From positions 1-45,548 of the forward strand of contig JAJDBX010000058.1 of the NCBI GenBank assembly GCA_029261135.1: DNA of 45,548 nucleotides. Reading direction: 5' to 3'. Shown here one piece after another: positions 33,429 to 41,239 of the stretch. Each line of letters opens with the position of its first letter. The first letter of the stretch is position 1. Under the pieces are notes generated by a model that searched no databases, was not told where the DNA came from, and saw nothing but the letters and a program-made list of their open reading frames with translations. The position numbers and the translations under genes are program-made. The DNA is from Nitrospirota bacterium (GTDB lineage Bacteria > Nitrospirota > Nitrospiria > SBBL01 > JAADHI01).

Positions 33429-34586
33429 TTAACCGGACGACAGACGGAGTATAAATCCGATGCCTTTTATTTGGTCATTCAATTGCTTAGAGCTATTTTT
33501 AATCGCAACACAGGTATTTTGAAACTCCCTTCGTGTCGGGTAAAGCCTCCGCAATTGTTCAAAAGCGTCTGGGCGGTCCTCTTCTGGGATCTCTAGTAGG
33601 CGCTGCATCTGTGAATGATCATGGTCTAGGTTGCAGACTTGTCGGGTTAAAGCGGACAAAATTTCAATCTCACTTTTTCCCTCGGCATCCATCTCAATGG
33701 TTTGGGTTTCATTCAGAGGGACATTACGGGGTGGATACCATGAAGCGGGTGTGCCGAGTGAGGCGCAAACCGCCTCATAGATCATCGACGTGCCTCTGAT
33801 TTTCCCATCCAAGGCATAACCTGCAATATGAGGCGTTCCGATTTCGACATGAGGCAATAGGTCCCAGTTGAGGGTGGGTTCCGCTTCCCAAACATCGAGT
33901 ATGGGTTTTGCCAGATGTTTCTGAGTCATGTCTTGAAATAAGGCTTTATTATCAATGACTCCTCCTCTAGATGTATTGATTAAAACAGTATCAGGGTGGA
34001 GTTTTGAAAATACGGATTGATCAAAAAGGTGGTAAGTTGGATCCTGACCTTTGTTAGTCAGTGGTACATGGAGGCTTATAAAATCTGCTTCACAGGCTTC
34101 GTGAAATGACCGAAAGTCTGATCCTCCTGTTTTTCTCTCAAGCGGGGGATCATTTAAAATCGTTTCCATTCCCAAAGCCTGTGCTTTTTCCGCAAGCAAT
34201 TTCCCAATATGGCCCACGCCGATGATGCCGAGGGTTTTTCCCTCCAAGTACATATTTTTCCGAAATGCGGTGAGCAATATTGCAGTGATGACATATTCGG
34301 CCACCGAGTTCGCATTGGTTCCGGCGGCGGAGGCAAAAAGAATCTTGCTTGCTATTAAATACTCGAGATCGACATGATCATCACCCGTCGTCGCTGTGCC
34401 GACAAATTGTATTCTGCTGCCTCGAAGTAAATTTTCATCCACTTTTGTAATCGAGCGCACCACCAGAATAGAGGCATCTTGAATGACTTTGGCATTAATG
34501 GCCGGACCCGCTGTTAAGGACACATTTCCCAGTGTCCCAAAAGCCTCCAAGCCAAAAGGGATATTTTCATCGACAACAAGCTTCAT
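33429..34586 (-). CDS. pdxB: Erythronate-4-phosphate dehydrogenase
   Basis: This enzyme makes an early step of the DXP-dependent vitamin B6 (pyridoxal phosphate) pathway. The 385-residue D-2-hydroxyacid dehydrogenase begins MKLVVDENIPFGLEAFGTLG. It has the substrate-domain TATTGDDHVD, the NAD motif LGIIGVGHIGKLLAEKA at about residues 118-134 and the catalytic set INTSRGGVIDNKAL, WEAEP and TPHIAGYALDGKIRG. The PdxB-specific C-terminal dimerisation extension (about residues 290-385) is present. This distinguishes it from SerA and other relatives. Stand-alone gene followed upstream by bolA. Confidence 0.94.
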   Translation of the reverse strand: MKLVVDENIPFGLEAFGTLGNVSLTAGPAINAKVIQDASILVVRSITKVDENLLRGSRIQFVGTATTGDDHVDLEYLIASKILFASAAGTNANSVAEYVITAILLTAFRKNMYLEGKTLGIIGVGHIGKLLAEKAQALGMETILNDPPLERKTGGSDFRSFHEACEADFISLHVPLTNKGQDPTYHLFDQSVFSKLHPDTVLINTSRGGVIDNKALFQDMTQKHLAKPILDVWEAEPTLNWDLLPHVEIGTPHIAGYALDGKIRGTSMIYEAVCASLGTPASWYPPRNVPLNETQTIEMDAEGKSEIEILSALTRQVCNLDHDHSQMQRLLEIPEEDRPDAFEQLRRLYPTRREFQNTCVAIKNSSKQLNDQIKGIGFILRLSSG

Positions 34587-34673
34587 CAGGGGCTTCTGTC
34601 AAAATTGTTTATTTCCATGATGTTTGGTTCTGATGGAAATAGGGGGATTTTAAACTAAGAAATTAGGGATAGC

Positions 34674-34955
34674 TTAATTACGAGAGATTTCCTTTGGTGT
34701 TTTTGCTTTAACCGCGAGGGCGTGTATCTCACCCTGCATTTCTTCTTTAAGTACATCGAACACCATTCTGTTGCGATCCAAAAGAGAAACGCCTTCAAAT
34801 TTTTCTGACACGAGGTGAACGATAAAATGTCCGCCGCCACCGGCAGCTGCGTGTCCGGCATGTTTCCAGCTTTCATCAATGACCTCAACCGATGTGGCTG
34901 AAAGGAGGTCTTTCATTTTTCGTTCGATCTTTTCTTGGGTTGTTTGATTAGACAT
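34674..34955 (-). CDS. BolA-family protein
   Basis: A small protein of about 93 residues from the ATG at 34955; the frame also opens at an ATG at 34973 (99 residues), and neither has a strong RBS. The core contains VEVIDESWKHAGHAAAGGGGHFIVHLVSEKFEGVSLLDRNRMVFDVLKEEM, with the conserved HAGH-type loop and RNRMV. BolA proteins partner with monothiol glutaredoxins in Fe-S trafficking; the glutaredoxin is not in the window. It is upstream of pdxB by 87 bases on the same strand. Assignment to the BolA superfamily is clear, the subfamily is not. Confidence 0.9.
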   Translation of the reverse strand: MSNQTTQEKIERKMKDLLSATSVEVIDESWKHAGHAAAGGGGHFIVHLVSEKFEGVSLLDRNRMVFDVLKEEMQGEIHALAVKAKTPKEISRN

Positions 34956-35022
34956 GTCTTTCTCATTTTCCATAAAGGATGTTTTCTGCGAAAATGATTA
35001 TCGCAAAGGCAAAGCCGTGACT

Positions 35023-35883
35023 TCAAGGTTTTTCTAGTACGAGACGAAATCCAAGACTGGTGTAGCGCTTATTTGGATAGGTCCAGTTTCGATGAGATGG
35101 CAGCAACCCTTGTGCCGAAACATACCATGAGCCACCCCGCATGACCCGGCCTTTTCCCGTTTCAGGTCCCTGAGGGTTGCTCCTCTCCGCACTGGCATAG
35201 TAGGTTTCACTGTAACGGTCTTGCGTCCATTCCCAAACATTGCCGCTCATATCGTAGAGCCCTAGCCCATTTGATTTCTTTTTGCCGATGGGATGGGTTT
35301 TCTTATTGGCATTTGTGCTGTACCAGGCGTATTGGTTCATTTCCTTGGGGCGAGAGGAAAACTTCATATGTAAACCGCCTCCTCTCGCGGCATATTCCCA
35401 TTCTGCTTCGGTTGGGAGCCGATATCTTAATCCTGTTTTTTGCCGTTTCCATTCTAGATATTCAGAAACGTCTTGCCAGCTCACACAAGTGACCGGGTGT
35501 TTGTCTGTTTGTAAAAAACCAGGCCGTTTCCAATTCACTTCCAATCCTTTTCGCCAGCCAGTCTTCATCCAAGAAAGACAACCGTCTTCTCTTTCAGCGT
35601 CTGTTTTATACCCTGTTTCATGTATAAATATTTTAAAGTCACCGACGGTCACTTCATATTTTCCAATATAAAAATCATTCAGGCAAACTTCATGCACCGG
35701 AATGGCTGAGTGAATCGCATCTTCTAAAAAATTCCCCATTTTGAAACAGCCTGCCGGTACTAATACAAATGGAATTTCGTGATCTAAACCAATTTCAAGG
35801 GGCGATGGCATGTCGAGCGCGAGGAGGGTTCCGCTAAATAAAAGTGAGATCGTGATTAAAATGCGGGCAATAATAACCTCCAT
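35023..35883 (-). CDS. Secreted SUMF1/FGE-like (formylglycine-generating enzyme fold) protein
   Basis: A 286-residue protein with an N-terminal signal (MEVIIARILITISLLFSGTLLALD). The sulfatase-modifying-factor domain then fills the rest: FVLVPAGCFKMGNFLEDA, FYIGKYEVTVGDFKIFI, HPVTCVSWQDVSEYLEW, RLPTEAEWEYAARGGG, GLYDMSGNVWEWTQDRY, GRVMRGGSWYVSA and LGFRLV. The two active-site cysteines of true formylglycine-generating enzymes (RxGSxxC...C region) are absent; GGSWYVSAQG has none. It is therefore a carbohydrate-binding-like or other lectin-type FGE-fold protein and not a sulfatase maturase. Three other Cys residues are present. Stand-alone gene. Confidence 0.87.
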   Translation of the reverse strand: MEVIIARILITISLLFSGTLLALDMPSPLEIGLDHEIPFVLVPAGCFKMGNFLEDAIHSAIPVHEVCLNDFYIGKYEVTVGDFKIFIHETGYKTDAEREDGCLSWMKTGWRKGLEVNWKRPGFLQTDKHPVTCVSWQDVSEYLEWKRQKTGLRYRLPTEAEWEYAARGGGLHMKFSSRPKEMNQYAWYSTNANKKTHPIGKKKSNGLGLYDMSGNVWEWTQDRYSETYYASAERSNPQGPETGKGRVMRGGSWYVSAQGLLPSHRNWTYPNKRYTSLGFRLVLEKP

Positions 35884-35978
35884 ATTTAACCTCTCCCTTC
35901 GAGTTTATCTTATTTTATGCGGATATGGATCGTTGAGAGGGAAATTTAAAAGTTTAAAATAGGATGGCGTAAATAGAA

Positions 35979-36536
35979 CTATCGTCCTCCTTCCATTTGG
36001 GCTCTAAATTCCCAGGGCGCAATCGGGTCTTCTCCCAGCCACAAACCCAGCTTGGCTTCTCTCGCCGCATTTTCTAAACGCCACAAAGAAAGATCTTCAG
36101 AATCATCCCGATACCACCAGGCAAACCCATTTTTTACAATTTCTCTATTTAAGCTCCGGCCATCTTCTAAGATCACCTCTGCAAGGAGTCTCCCGTCGGC
36201 ATCCATCCCTTTTAAATTGATCACAACCTTTTGTCCAAAAGAAATTTCTTCTGTAAAGTCTTTTGCTTGTTTGCTATAGCGTTGTTCTATGTCTGGGGTA
36301 TCAATCCCTTGCAGTCGCACCACAATGACCTGTCGGGATTTAAGTACTTTGATCATGTCACCCTCAAGCACAGCCACCACCTCTGCGATCATGGAAGATG
36401 GTGTTGCAAAACTCACTGAAGCAAAAAGAAGAAGAAAGAAGAAACTCAGCAAGGATGGTTGTAGAAGATGGTTTTGAGATGGCATCCCTTTTTTGATCAG
36501 ATGAGAAAAAAAACCGTTTAGTACTCGAAGATGCAT
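35979..36536 (-). CDS. Secreted staphylococcal-nuclease-like (thermonuclease family) protein
   Basis: A 185-residue protein. AAGGGA 8 bases before the ATG at 36536 supports that start; an ATG at 36485 is an alternative. A hydrophobic signal (SLLSFFFLLLFASVSFA) ends near residue 44. The SNase domain has VVAVLEGDMIKVL, VRLQGIDTPDIEQRYS, ADGRLLAEVIL and REAKLGLW. Compared with the classical enzyme, the Asp of the first motif, the Arg of VRL and the Asp of IDTP remain, and the later Arg of DGRLL remains. The glutamate after TP, the general base, is Asp. Activity may therefore be reduced or altered. Stand-alone gene. Confidence 0.87.
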   Translation of the reverse strand: MHLRVLNGFFSHLIKKGMPSQNHLLQPSLLSFFFLLLFASVSFATPSSMIAEVVAVLEGDMIKVLKSRQVIVVRLQGIDTPDIEQRYSKQAKDFTEEISFGQKVVINLKGMDADGRLLAEVILEDGRSLNREIVKNGFAWWYRDDSEDLSLWRLENAAREAKLGLWLGEDPIAPWEFRAQMEGGR

Positions 36537-36718
36537 TTAAAAAATCCCTTTCATTCTGTACCCGCATTGCCGATGTCAATTTGCAACTATACTGAACTCC
36601 GCCCAGTTTTAGCATATCCAGATATCGCTGACAATGCTGTTCTTAGTGATTGCGGATGAATCCCTAGGATTGTCACTATAAATCGCTTCTTTTGTCCTCC
36701 TGAAAAATCAAAACAGTT

Positions 36719-36994
36719 CGTTCAGATGTCACTAAAAATAGGATGTTTGGCAGCATGTGTTGAAGTATTATTAACGATCCCCGTGATGGCAAGAGTCGGC
36801 CAGATCAATATCAAGCAGCGCTCACCCGCCCTCACACCAGTGAAATGAATTTCACCGGAAGACCAATGAAGGGCTTTGTGTATGGGGATCCCGGAGGTTT
36901 TGAAGATGAGAACGAGCTTTGCAACTGGGTAGCGCTGTGCGAAAACTTCGTCAATGGGCTTCCGCCGAAGAAGAGAATTTTATCTCATGATTGA
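36719..36994 (+). pseudogene. Relic of a TfoX/Sxy N-terminal-domain gene
   Basis: Plus-strand frame 36719 reads RSDVTKNRMFG, then SMC and a TGA, then SIINDP. After a short out-of-frame patch it reads PDQYQAALTRPHTSEMNF, then TGRPMKGFVYGDPGGF and ALCENFVNGLPPKK. This is the pattern of TfoX N-terminal domain proteins. The patch (about 36779-36801) reads PVMARVG in the next frame, so a compensating pair of one-base indels occurred. A TGA lies after SMC and an internal piece seems missing after MFG. The gene is dead, though an ATG at 36845 could still open 49 codons. It lies in the decay zone between the nuclease-like gene and an IS110 fragment. Confidence 0.75.
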
Positions 36995-37249
36995 TATCAT
37001 CTGGTTTAGTGTAGTAAAGGTTTTTTTATTTCATATTTTCATTTTCATCTTGCATGCCCTGGGATTAACCTTAGGGGTTGCACCTTGCCCAACTCTGGTC
37101 ATTTGAGAGTCTCAACAGAGCTCTAACCTTGCTTCATTCGGGCTAAGGTGCAGATGGAGAGTTACAAATGCTTAAACCGAAGGTCGACAAGGTCGCCTTA
37201 ATGATGAAACCGGTAATCTCTCCATCTACACGCTAAGAACTAATCCAGG
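36995..37249. other. Intergenic stretch between the TfoX relic and the IS110 fragment
   Basis: No gene is visible. Near its right side, TGGAGAGTTAC (about 37153-37163) and GTAATCTCTCCA (about 37211-37222) form an imperfect inverted repeat with one extra base, possibly left over from the IS110-family element or its end. No classical terminal repeats would be expected, since IS110 elements often lack them. Confidence 0.35.
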
Positions 37250-37717
37250 TTAAGCTGCCTCCTTCAACACGGTTTTCATTTCGGTATAACCATGGACGTA
37301 TTCACTCTGATTTCGTACAAGGGCAAAGATAATCCGGAGAAGTTTTCTGGCGATCGCGACTAGGGCTTTCTTTTTTGCCATCCCCCGATCAAGATATTTC
37401 TGATAAGTCTGGCGCATAATGCCAACTGGGCATACCATATGGACAGCCATGCAATACAAAATCTTACTTAAGAAAGGTCGTCCTCTTTTGGAGATACGGC
37501 GATTCCCTTGATGTGAGCCGGAACTGATCTCAAAGAGGTCTAAGCCAGCAAGTTTCGTGACCTCTGATATGGTTTTATACTGTCTGAAATCACCGACTTC
37601 ACCAATCAGTCCAGCCGCCGTGACCTCCCCGATGCCTTTAATTGAAATGATGGATCGACTATAAGGAATCTGCTTACAACCTTCACTTTTTGGGAGGCTA
37701 GAAATAATCGGATTCAC
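37250..37717 (-). pseudogene. IS110-family transposase fragment (C-terminal part)
   Basis: A 155-codon frame with the Transposase_20 signature of IS110/IS116/IS902 elements. It reads SIISIKGIGEVTAAGLIGEVGDF, then AGLDLFEISSGSHQGNRRISKRGRPFLSKILYC, and a helix KKKALVAIARKLLRIIFALV. The N-terminal DEDD catalytic half, about 200 residues, is missing. The frame is cut at about 37717, beginning at a GTG with no RBS. It is a remnant and cannot transpose by itself. It lies between the TfoX relic and the higher-GC secretion gene block, so it may mark how that block arrived. Confidence 0.85.
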
Positions 37718-37851
37718 TTACCGATTTTTCACTTCAGAATTGTCGGAAATATTGATGGATATCACGTATAGGTATTTGACTCAGACTATTACCCATCACA
37801 GTTGATGAAATACCTTCCTCCGCTCAACATTCGGGTGTTTCTGGGGGTGCT

Positions 37852-38434
37852 TTACTGACAATCACTGCCCGCAGATGAGACCCTGGTCATCCGATAACCC
37901 GTGATCGTAATCCGGGACGATTCCGGGAGCGTAGTTGTCCACTGTCTCAAATGGTCACGACCGGCATCATCCAGGGTGGAAGAGGCGTGCTCAAAATAGA
38001 CAATTTCTTTACTGAAGGGCACATCTCTCCTGGACGGATCGGTCTTTTTATCTTGCACCCCTAAGCGGCAATCCCCCTCACCGCAGGGATAAATCGGATG
38101 CAGATAAGGGTGTGGATACAGGCGGAGGCGGCACCTGAAATCGCTTGTTTGGAAAAATAAACATCTGAAAGAGCTGATCCGGGGCTTGGGTGCTAAAGGG
38201 CACATCAATTACTCGAAGCTTCTTTGGCACCCCCTTTTCTTTCATGCCCTTCGTTCTTCCACTCGCTCCTATGCGGATGGATCGAAAAATATGCATCGGG
38301 AGCGGGTCGGAGGGGCTTATTTCTACCAAAGCCTTTGTTTCGGATGGTGAACGCATATCAGAGGGCATGCTTCCCCGCGAAGCGCAGGCCCCCATGCTCA
38401 GTACGGTTAGCAGAAGAACACACCATTTCAGCAT
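37852..38434 (-). pseudogene. Frameshifted lipoprotein with an OmpA-like C-terminus
   Basis: Two overlapping frames form one broken gene. The first starts at 38434 with a lipoprotein signal (MLKWCVLLLTVLSMGACAS, lipobox Cys at 17) and runs to VPPPPVSTPLSASDLS. Removing one T at about 38089 (TTT in GATTTATCC) continues it as YPCGEGDCRLGVQDKKTD, then SKEIVYFEHASSTLDDAGRDHLRQW and RITITGY, resembling an OmpA-like peptidoglycan-binding domain. Beyond that, other one-base shifts would extend it to a TGA at about 37824. Its ATG overlaps the secretin stop by one base (TGATG), so it belongs to the pilus/secretion operon. The OmpA-like identity is moderately sure, the frameshift is evident. Confidence 0.65.
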
Positions 38435-40623
38435 CAGCCTTCCTCTCCGGAAGGCCTCAGGACCTGCTCAAAAGGCCGGTCTGAAATCAGATAAATAAGG
38501 CCGCTGTCATCCCCGTCACCCTGCGCTAGAAGCCGGGGCCGCTCAAAACTCGCGGCCAGCCAGGAACCTTTCAGTGCCAGCGGATCTAAAACCACTACTT
38601 CAGTAGAGGGATTATAAAGACGTACTGCAGTCACATAAATGCCTCCCCGCCGCCAGCCTGCAAGCGGCTGGGCCACAATTTCTCCTTGAGCAATAAGGTC
38701 TGGAAAATTGTCCTTCGAAATCAAAACATCAAAAACCCCTTCGGGTGGAGCTTCCAAATCACCCCACATTTGCGAGGCGGCATAACGGGTCAGTGCGACA
38801 TAAGTCGCTTCGTCATCCCCTCGCCCCGCAGGCGGGACATTAGAATCTGTCCCCTCTATTGCCGCATCCAAGACCGTATCCCCCGATTCAAAATAGGGAT
38901 GCCGCGACAAGGTATCCACTCGACCCAGACTGCGTTTTTCCGCTTCTTCATCCGTGGTAAAGATGTGCGGCGTAATCAAAAGCACCAGCTCGGTTTTGGT
39001 CCGATCCCGCACCTCTCGGCGAAACAAGGCGCCGAGAATAGGAATATCGCCTAAGAACGGAACCTTCTGCATGCTCTCGCTCACACTGTTCCGGATCATC
39101 CCGCCGACCGCAACCGTCAAGCCGTCCTTGGCCAGCACGCTCGCTTCCAGGTTGGCTGTACTGACCGTATCAATCGGGAACTCCTGGATATTACCGGAGG
39201 CACCCGCAACGGGAATGACCGAGCCGCCGATCTGTACGGAGGACGTATCCTGCGCGATCGTCAGGCTGACAGTACGGTCTGCATTGATCCGGGGAAGAAT
39301 CTGAAGGGTATTCCCGATATCGCGTACTTCGGTTTGCGCAGAAATGGTCGTCACCGCGACGCCGGTGCTCCCCGTCGTGCTTTGGCTTGTGACGCCAGTC
39401 ACCAGCACACGTTCCTCCCCGATGAACAGCCGCGCGGGACTGTTGTTGGTCGCCAGCAACATCGGCGTCGCCAGGACATTGACCTTGTTGTCTCCCTCCA
39501 GCATCTGCAGCCTCAGACGGATCCGTTCGCTCAACGCCTGAAAAATAAAGGTGCCACCTTCAAGAGGGAAATTTCCCAGTCCCAGGGCCACATTCGGTCC
39601 GCGTTCATCCCCGATGCGAAGCGGGTTTCGTGCCTGACTGCTCGCAGGTCCGATAGCAGTCCCCGAACTGGTCAGGTCAAAATCAAAGACCGAGCGAAAG
39701 GAATTCCCCACTGTCAGTTCCAGAATCTTCATCTCAAGCAAAACCTGCGGCGGCCGCCGGTCCGTCTCGGTCACCAATCGAGCGATCTCTTTCAGCGCGG
39801 CCTTGTCACTCGTCCGGACAAACAGCAGATTGTGCAGTGGATTCACCGTAATAAAAATGGGAACCTCGCGCTGCGTCACATCGGCCAGCTTCTGCTCGGA
39901 AACCCGTTGCAGTGTGTCGTTACCGGCTCCCTCAGACAACACTGCGAGTTTATCCGCAGATAATTTAAGATTGTCTGTTCTGATCTGCCTTGAAGCGGAG
40001 CCGCCTCCGCCTGATCTGCCGCTGCCATCGCCTCTATCAGACGAACGCCCACCGCTATTGGTCTGACGCCGGTTCAAACCGGAAGAGCCCTGTCCGGACG
40101 CGCCGGGGCCCGATCCACCACCGAGGCTCGTCTCCCCCTCACCTTCAACATTGAGGGAAAGTTCAACCCGGTCGCCGAACAGGTTTTCGATCGTCTGCGC
40201 TGCGCTCCTGACGTTTTGATGACGCAGGGTAAAAACCTGCGTCATCTCATCCCGAAAGACAACGATGTCCTTTTGATATTCACCCGCCGTCATAATCCGG
40301 AAGATCCGGGTTTTTTCGTCGAAGCGATACCACAGCCCAGCCACCTTGCACAATGTATCCACGGCATCTTTAACCGACATGCCTTGAAGATAAAGCGTCA
40401 CCTTCTCTTTCCCCGCCTTGCGCGAGGAGACGATATTTACGCCTGAAAGCTCCGCCATCACCCGTACGGCATCGACGATTTCCGCATCCTTGAACTCCAG
40501 CTTTTCGATACGGAAATCCTGCCCGCTCCCGGCCCGGGCCGGATGAAATGCGGAACTTAAAATAAGCAGCGTGATGAACACACACATCACCAAGCCTCTC
40601 GAATATGGATTCCATTTTTTCAT
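38434..40623 (-). CDS. Secretin (PilQ/GspD/MshL-like) with an unusual C-terminal domain
   Basis: A 729-residue outer-membrane channel protein with a signal peptide (to about residue 31). The N0/N1-type domains (about 36-150) include EFKDAEIVDAVRVMAELSGVNIV. A Gly/Ser-rich linker with SGLNRRQTNSGGRSSDR lies near 170-220. An NPLHNLLFVRTSDKAALKEIA helper domain precedes the secretin core (about 300-580), with VLATPMLLATNNSPARLFIG and VPFLGDIPILGALFR as the usual signature. After the core come ~140 extra residues with LTRYAASQMWGDL, YVTAVRLYNPS and LKGSWLAASFERPRLLAQGD. These resemble the DUF3438/TIGR03749 proteins of integrating conjugative elements. It begins by overlapping the PilP-like gene (ATGA). 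Confidence 0.9.
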   Translation of the reverse strand: MKKWNPYSRGLVMCVFITLLILSSAFHPARAGSGQDFRIEKLEFKDAEIVDAVRVMAELSGVNIVSSRKAGKEKVTLYLQGMSVKDAVDTLCKVAGLWYRFDEKTRIFRIMTAGEYQKDIVVFRDEMTQVFTLRHQNVRSAAQTIENLFGDRVELSLNVEGEGETSLGGGSGPGASGQGSSGLNRRQTNSGGRSSDRGDGSGRSGGGGSASRQIRTDNLKLSADKLAVLSEGAGNDTLQRVSEQKLADVTQREVPIFITVNPLHNLLFVRTSDKAALKEIARLVTETDRRPPQVLLEMKILELTVGNSFRSVFDFDLTSSGTAIGPASSQARNPLRIGDERGPNVALGLGNFPLEGGTFIFQALSERIRLRLQMLEGDNKVNVLATPMLLATNNSPARLFIGEERVLVTGVTSQSTTGSTGVAVTTISAQTEVRDIGNTLQILPRINADRTVSLTIAQDTSSVQIGGSVIPVAGASGNIQEFPIDTVSTANLEASVLAKDGLTVAVGGMIRNSVSESMQKVPFLGDIPILGALFRREVRDRTKTELVLLITPHIFTTDEEAEKRSLGRVDTLSRHPYFESGDTVLDAAIEGTDSNVPPAGRGDDEATYVALTRYAASQMWGDLEAPPEGVFDVLISKDNFPDLIAQGEIVAQPLAGWRRGGIYVTAVRLYNPSTEVVVLDPLALKGSWLAASFERPRLLAQGDGDDSGLIYLISDRPFEQVLRPSGEEG

Positions 40624-41189
40624 CGTACGATGACCATCTCCCCTAATGTGCCAACTGTAACGGTTAATGTGAGATGATTCATCTCCAGGACTTTGATGAC
40701 CGTATTGCGTTCGGCGCCGTAAAGACTAATCGTATCCCCCTCCCGAACCAGGTAAACATCTCTTCCTGAAACATCAAGCAGGGCCAGCCGGGCGCCATCC
40801 GCGCCGCTGACAATACCGCGCAGCTTCAAGTCCGGCGTAGCAGAAGCCGCCGGAAGGGGCGTAAAATCAGGGCCGCTTTTCTGGCCGCGCGTCGCCGTCT
40901 GCTCCATCAGCCGCGTCGTTGCAAAAGGATCCCGATCAAGCTCAGGATGGGGGGGATCAGGCACAAACGATCTCGGAGCCCGTCGATTTTCGGCTGGGCG
41001 ATCTCCCGAAAATTTTTCCTCAAGCCGGTTTTTATGACGTCTCATGCTATCCAGCGCCGGGGTCAAGTCCTCCACCACATTCGTCAGTAAGTCCTCCAAA
41101 CCCTGTTTCTCCTGAGCATAGGCCGGAAGAAACGATGAAAAAACCATCCACAAAAAAACCCAAAAAATTACGATAATGCTTTGTTTCAT
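40620..41189 (-). CDS. PilP/GspC-like periplasmic protein
   Basis: A 189-residue protein from the ATG at 41189, with AAGGA about 9 bases upstream (a TTG 3 bases earlier is the longest start). A hydrophobic N-terminus (IIVIFWVFLWMVFSSFLPAYAQE) is a signal or anchor. A charged linker with PDPPHPELDRDPFA follows, and the last ~70 residues form a small beta domain: KLRGIVSGADGARLALLDVSG, YLVREGDTISLYG and VIKVLEMNHLTLTVT. This is the domain type by which PilP or GspC contacts the secretin. The stop overlaps the secretin start, consistent with partnership. Confidence 0.78.
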   Translation of the reverse strand: MKQSIIVIFWVFLWMVFSSFLPAYAQEKQGLEDLLTNVVEDLTPALDSMRRHKNRLEEKFSGDRPAENRRAPRSFVPDPPHPELDRDPFATTRLMEQTATRGQKSGPDFTPLPAASATPDLKLRGIVSGADGARLALLDVSGRDVYLVREGDTISLYGAERNTVIKVLEMNHLTLTVTVGTLGEMVIVR

Positions 41190-41239
41190 CAATACATTCC
41201 TTCCCCTGAGGAGTGGCCAACCACCCCAACTAAGACCCT

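Noticed and set aside
35023-35883. Formylglycine-generating enzyme
   Set aside because: The fold signatures match, but the active-site cysteine pair is absent and no sulfatase gene is nearby.
39334-39963. A 209-residue plus-strand open frame within the secretin gene
   Set aside because: Antisense to the secretin core; composition is Arg/Gln/His-rich and no family is recognised.
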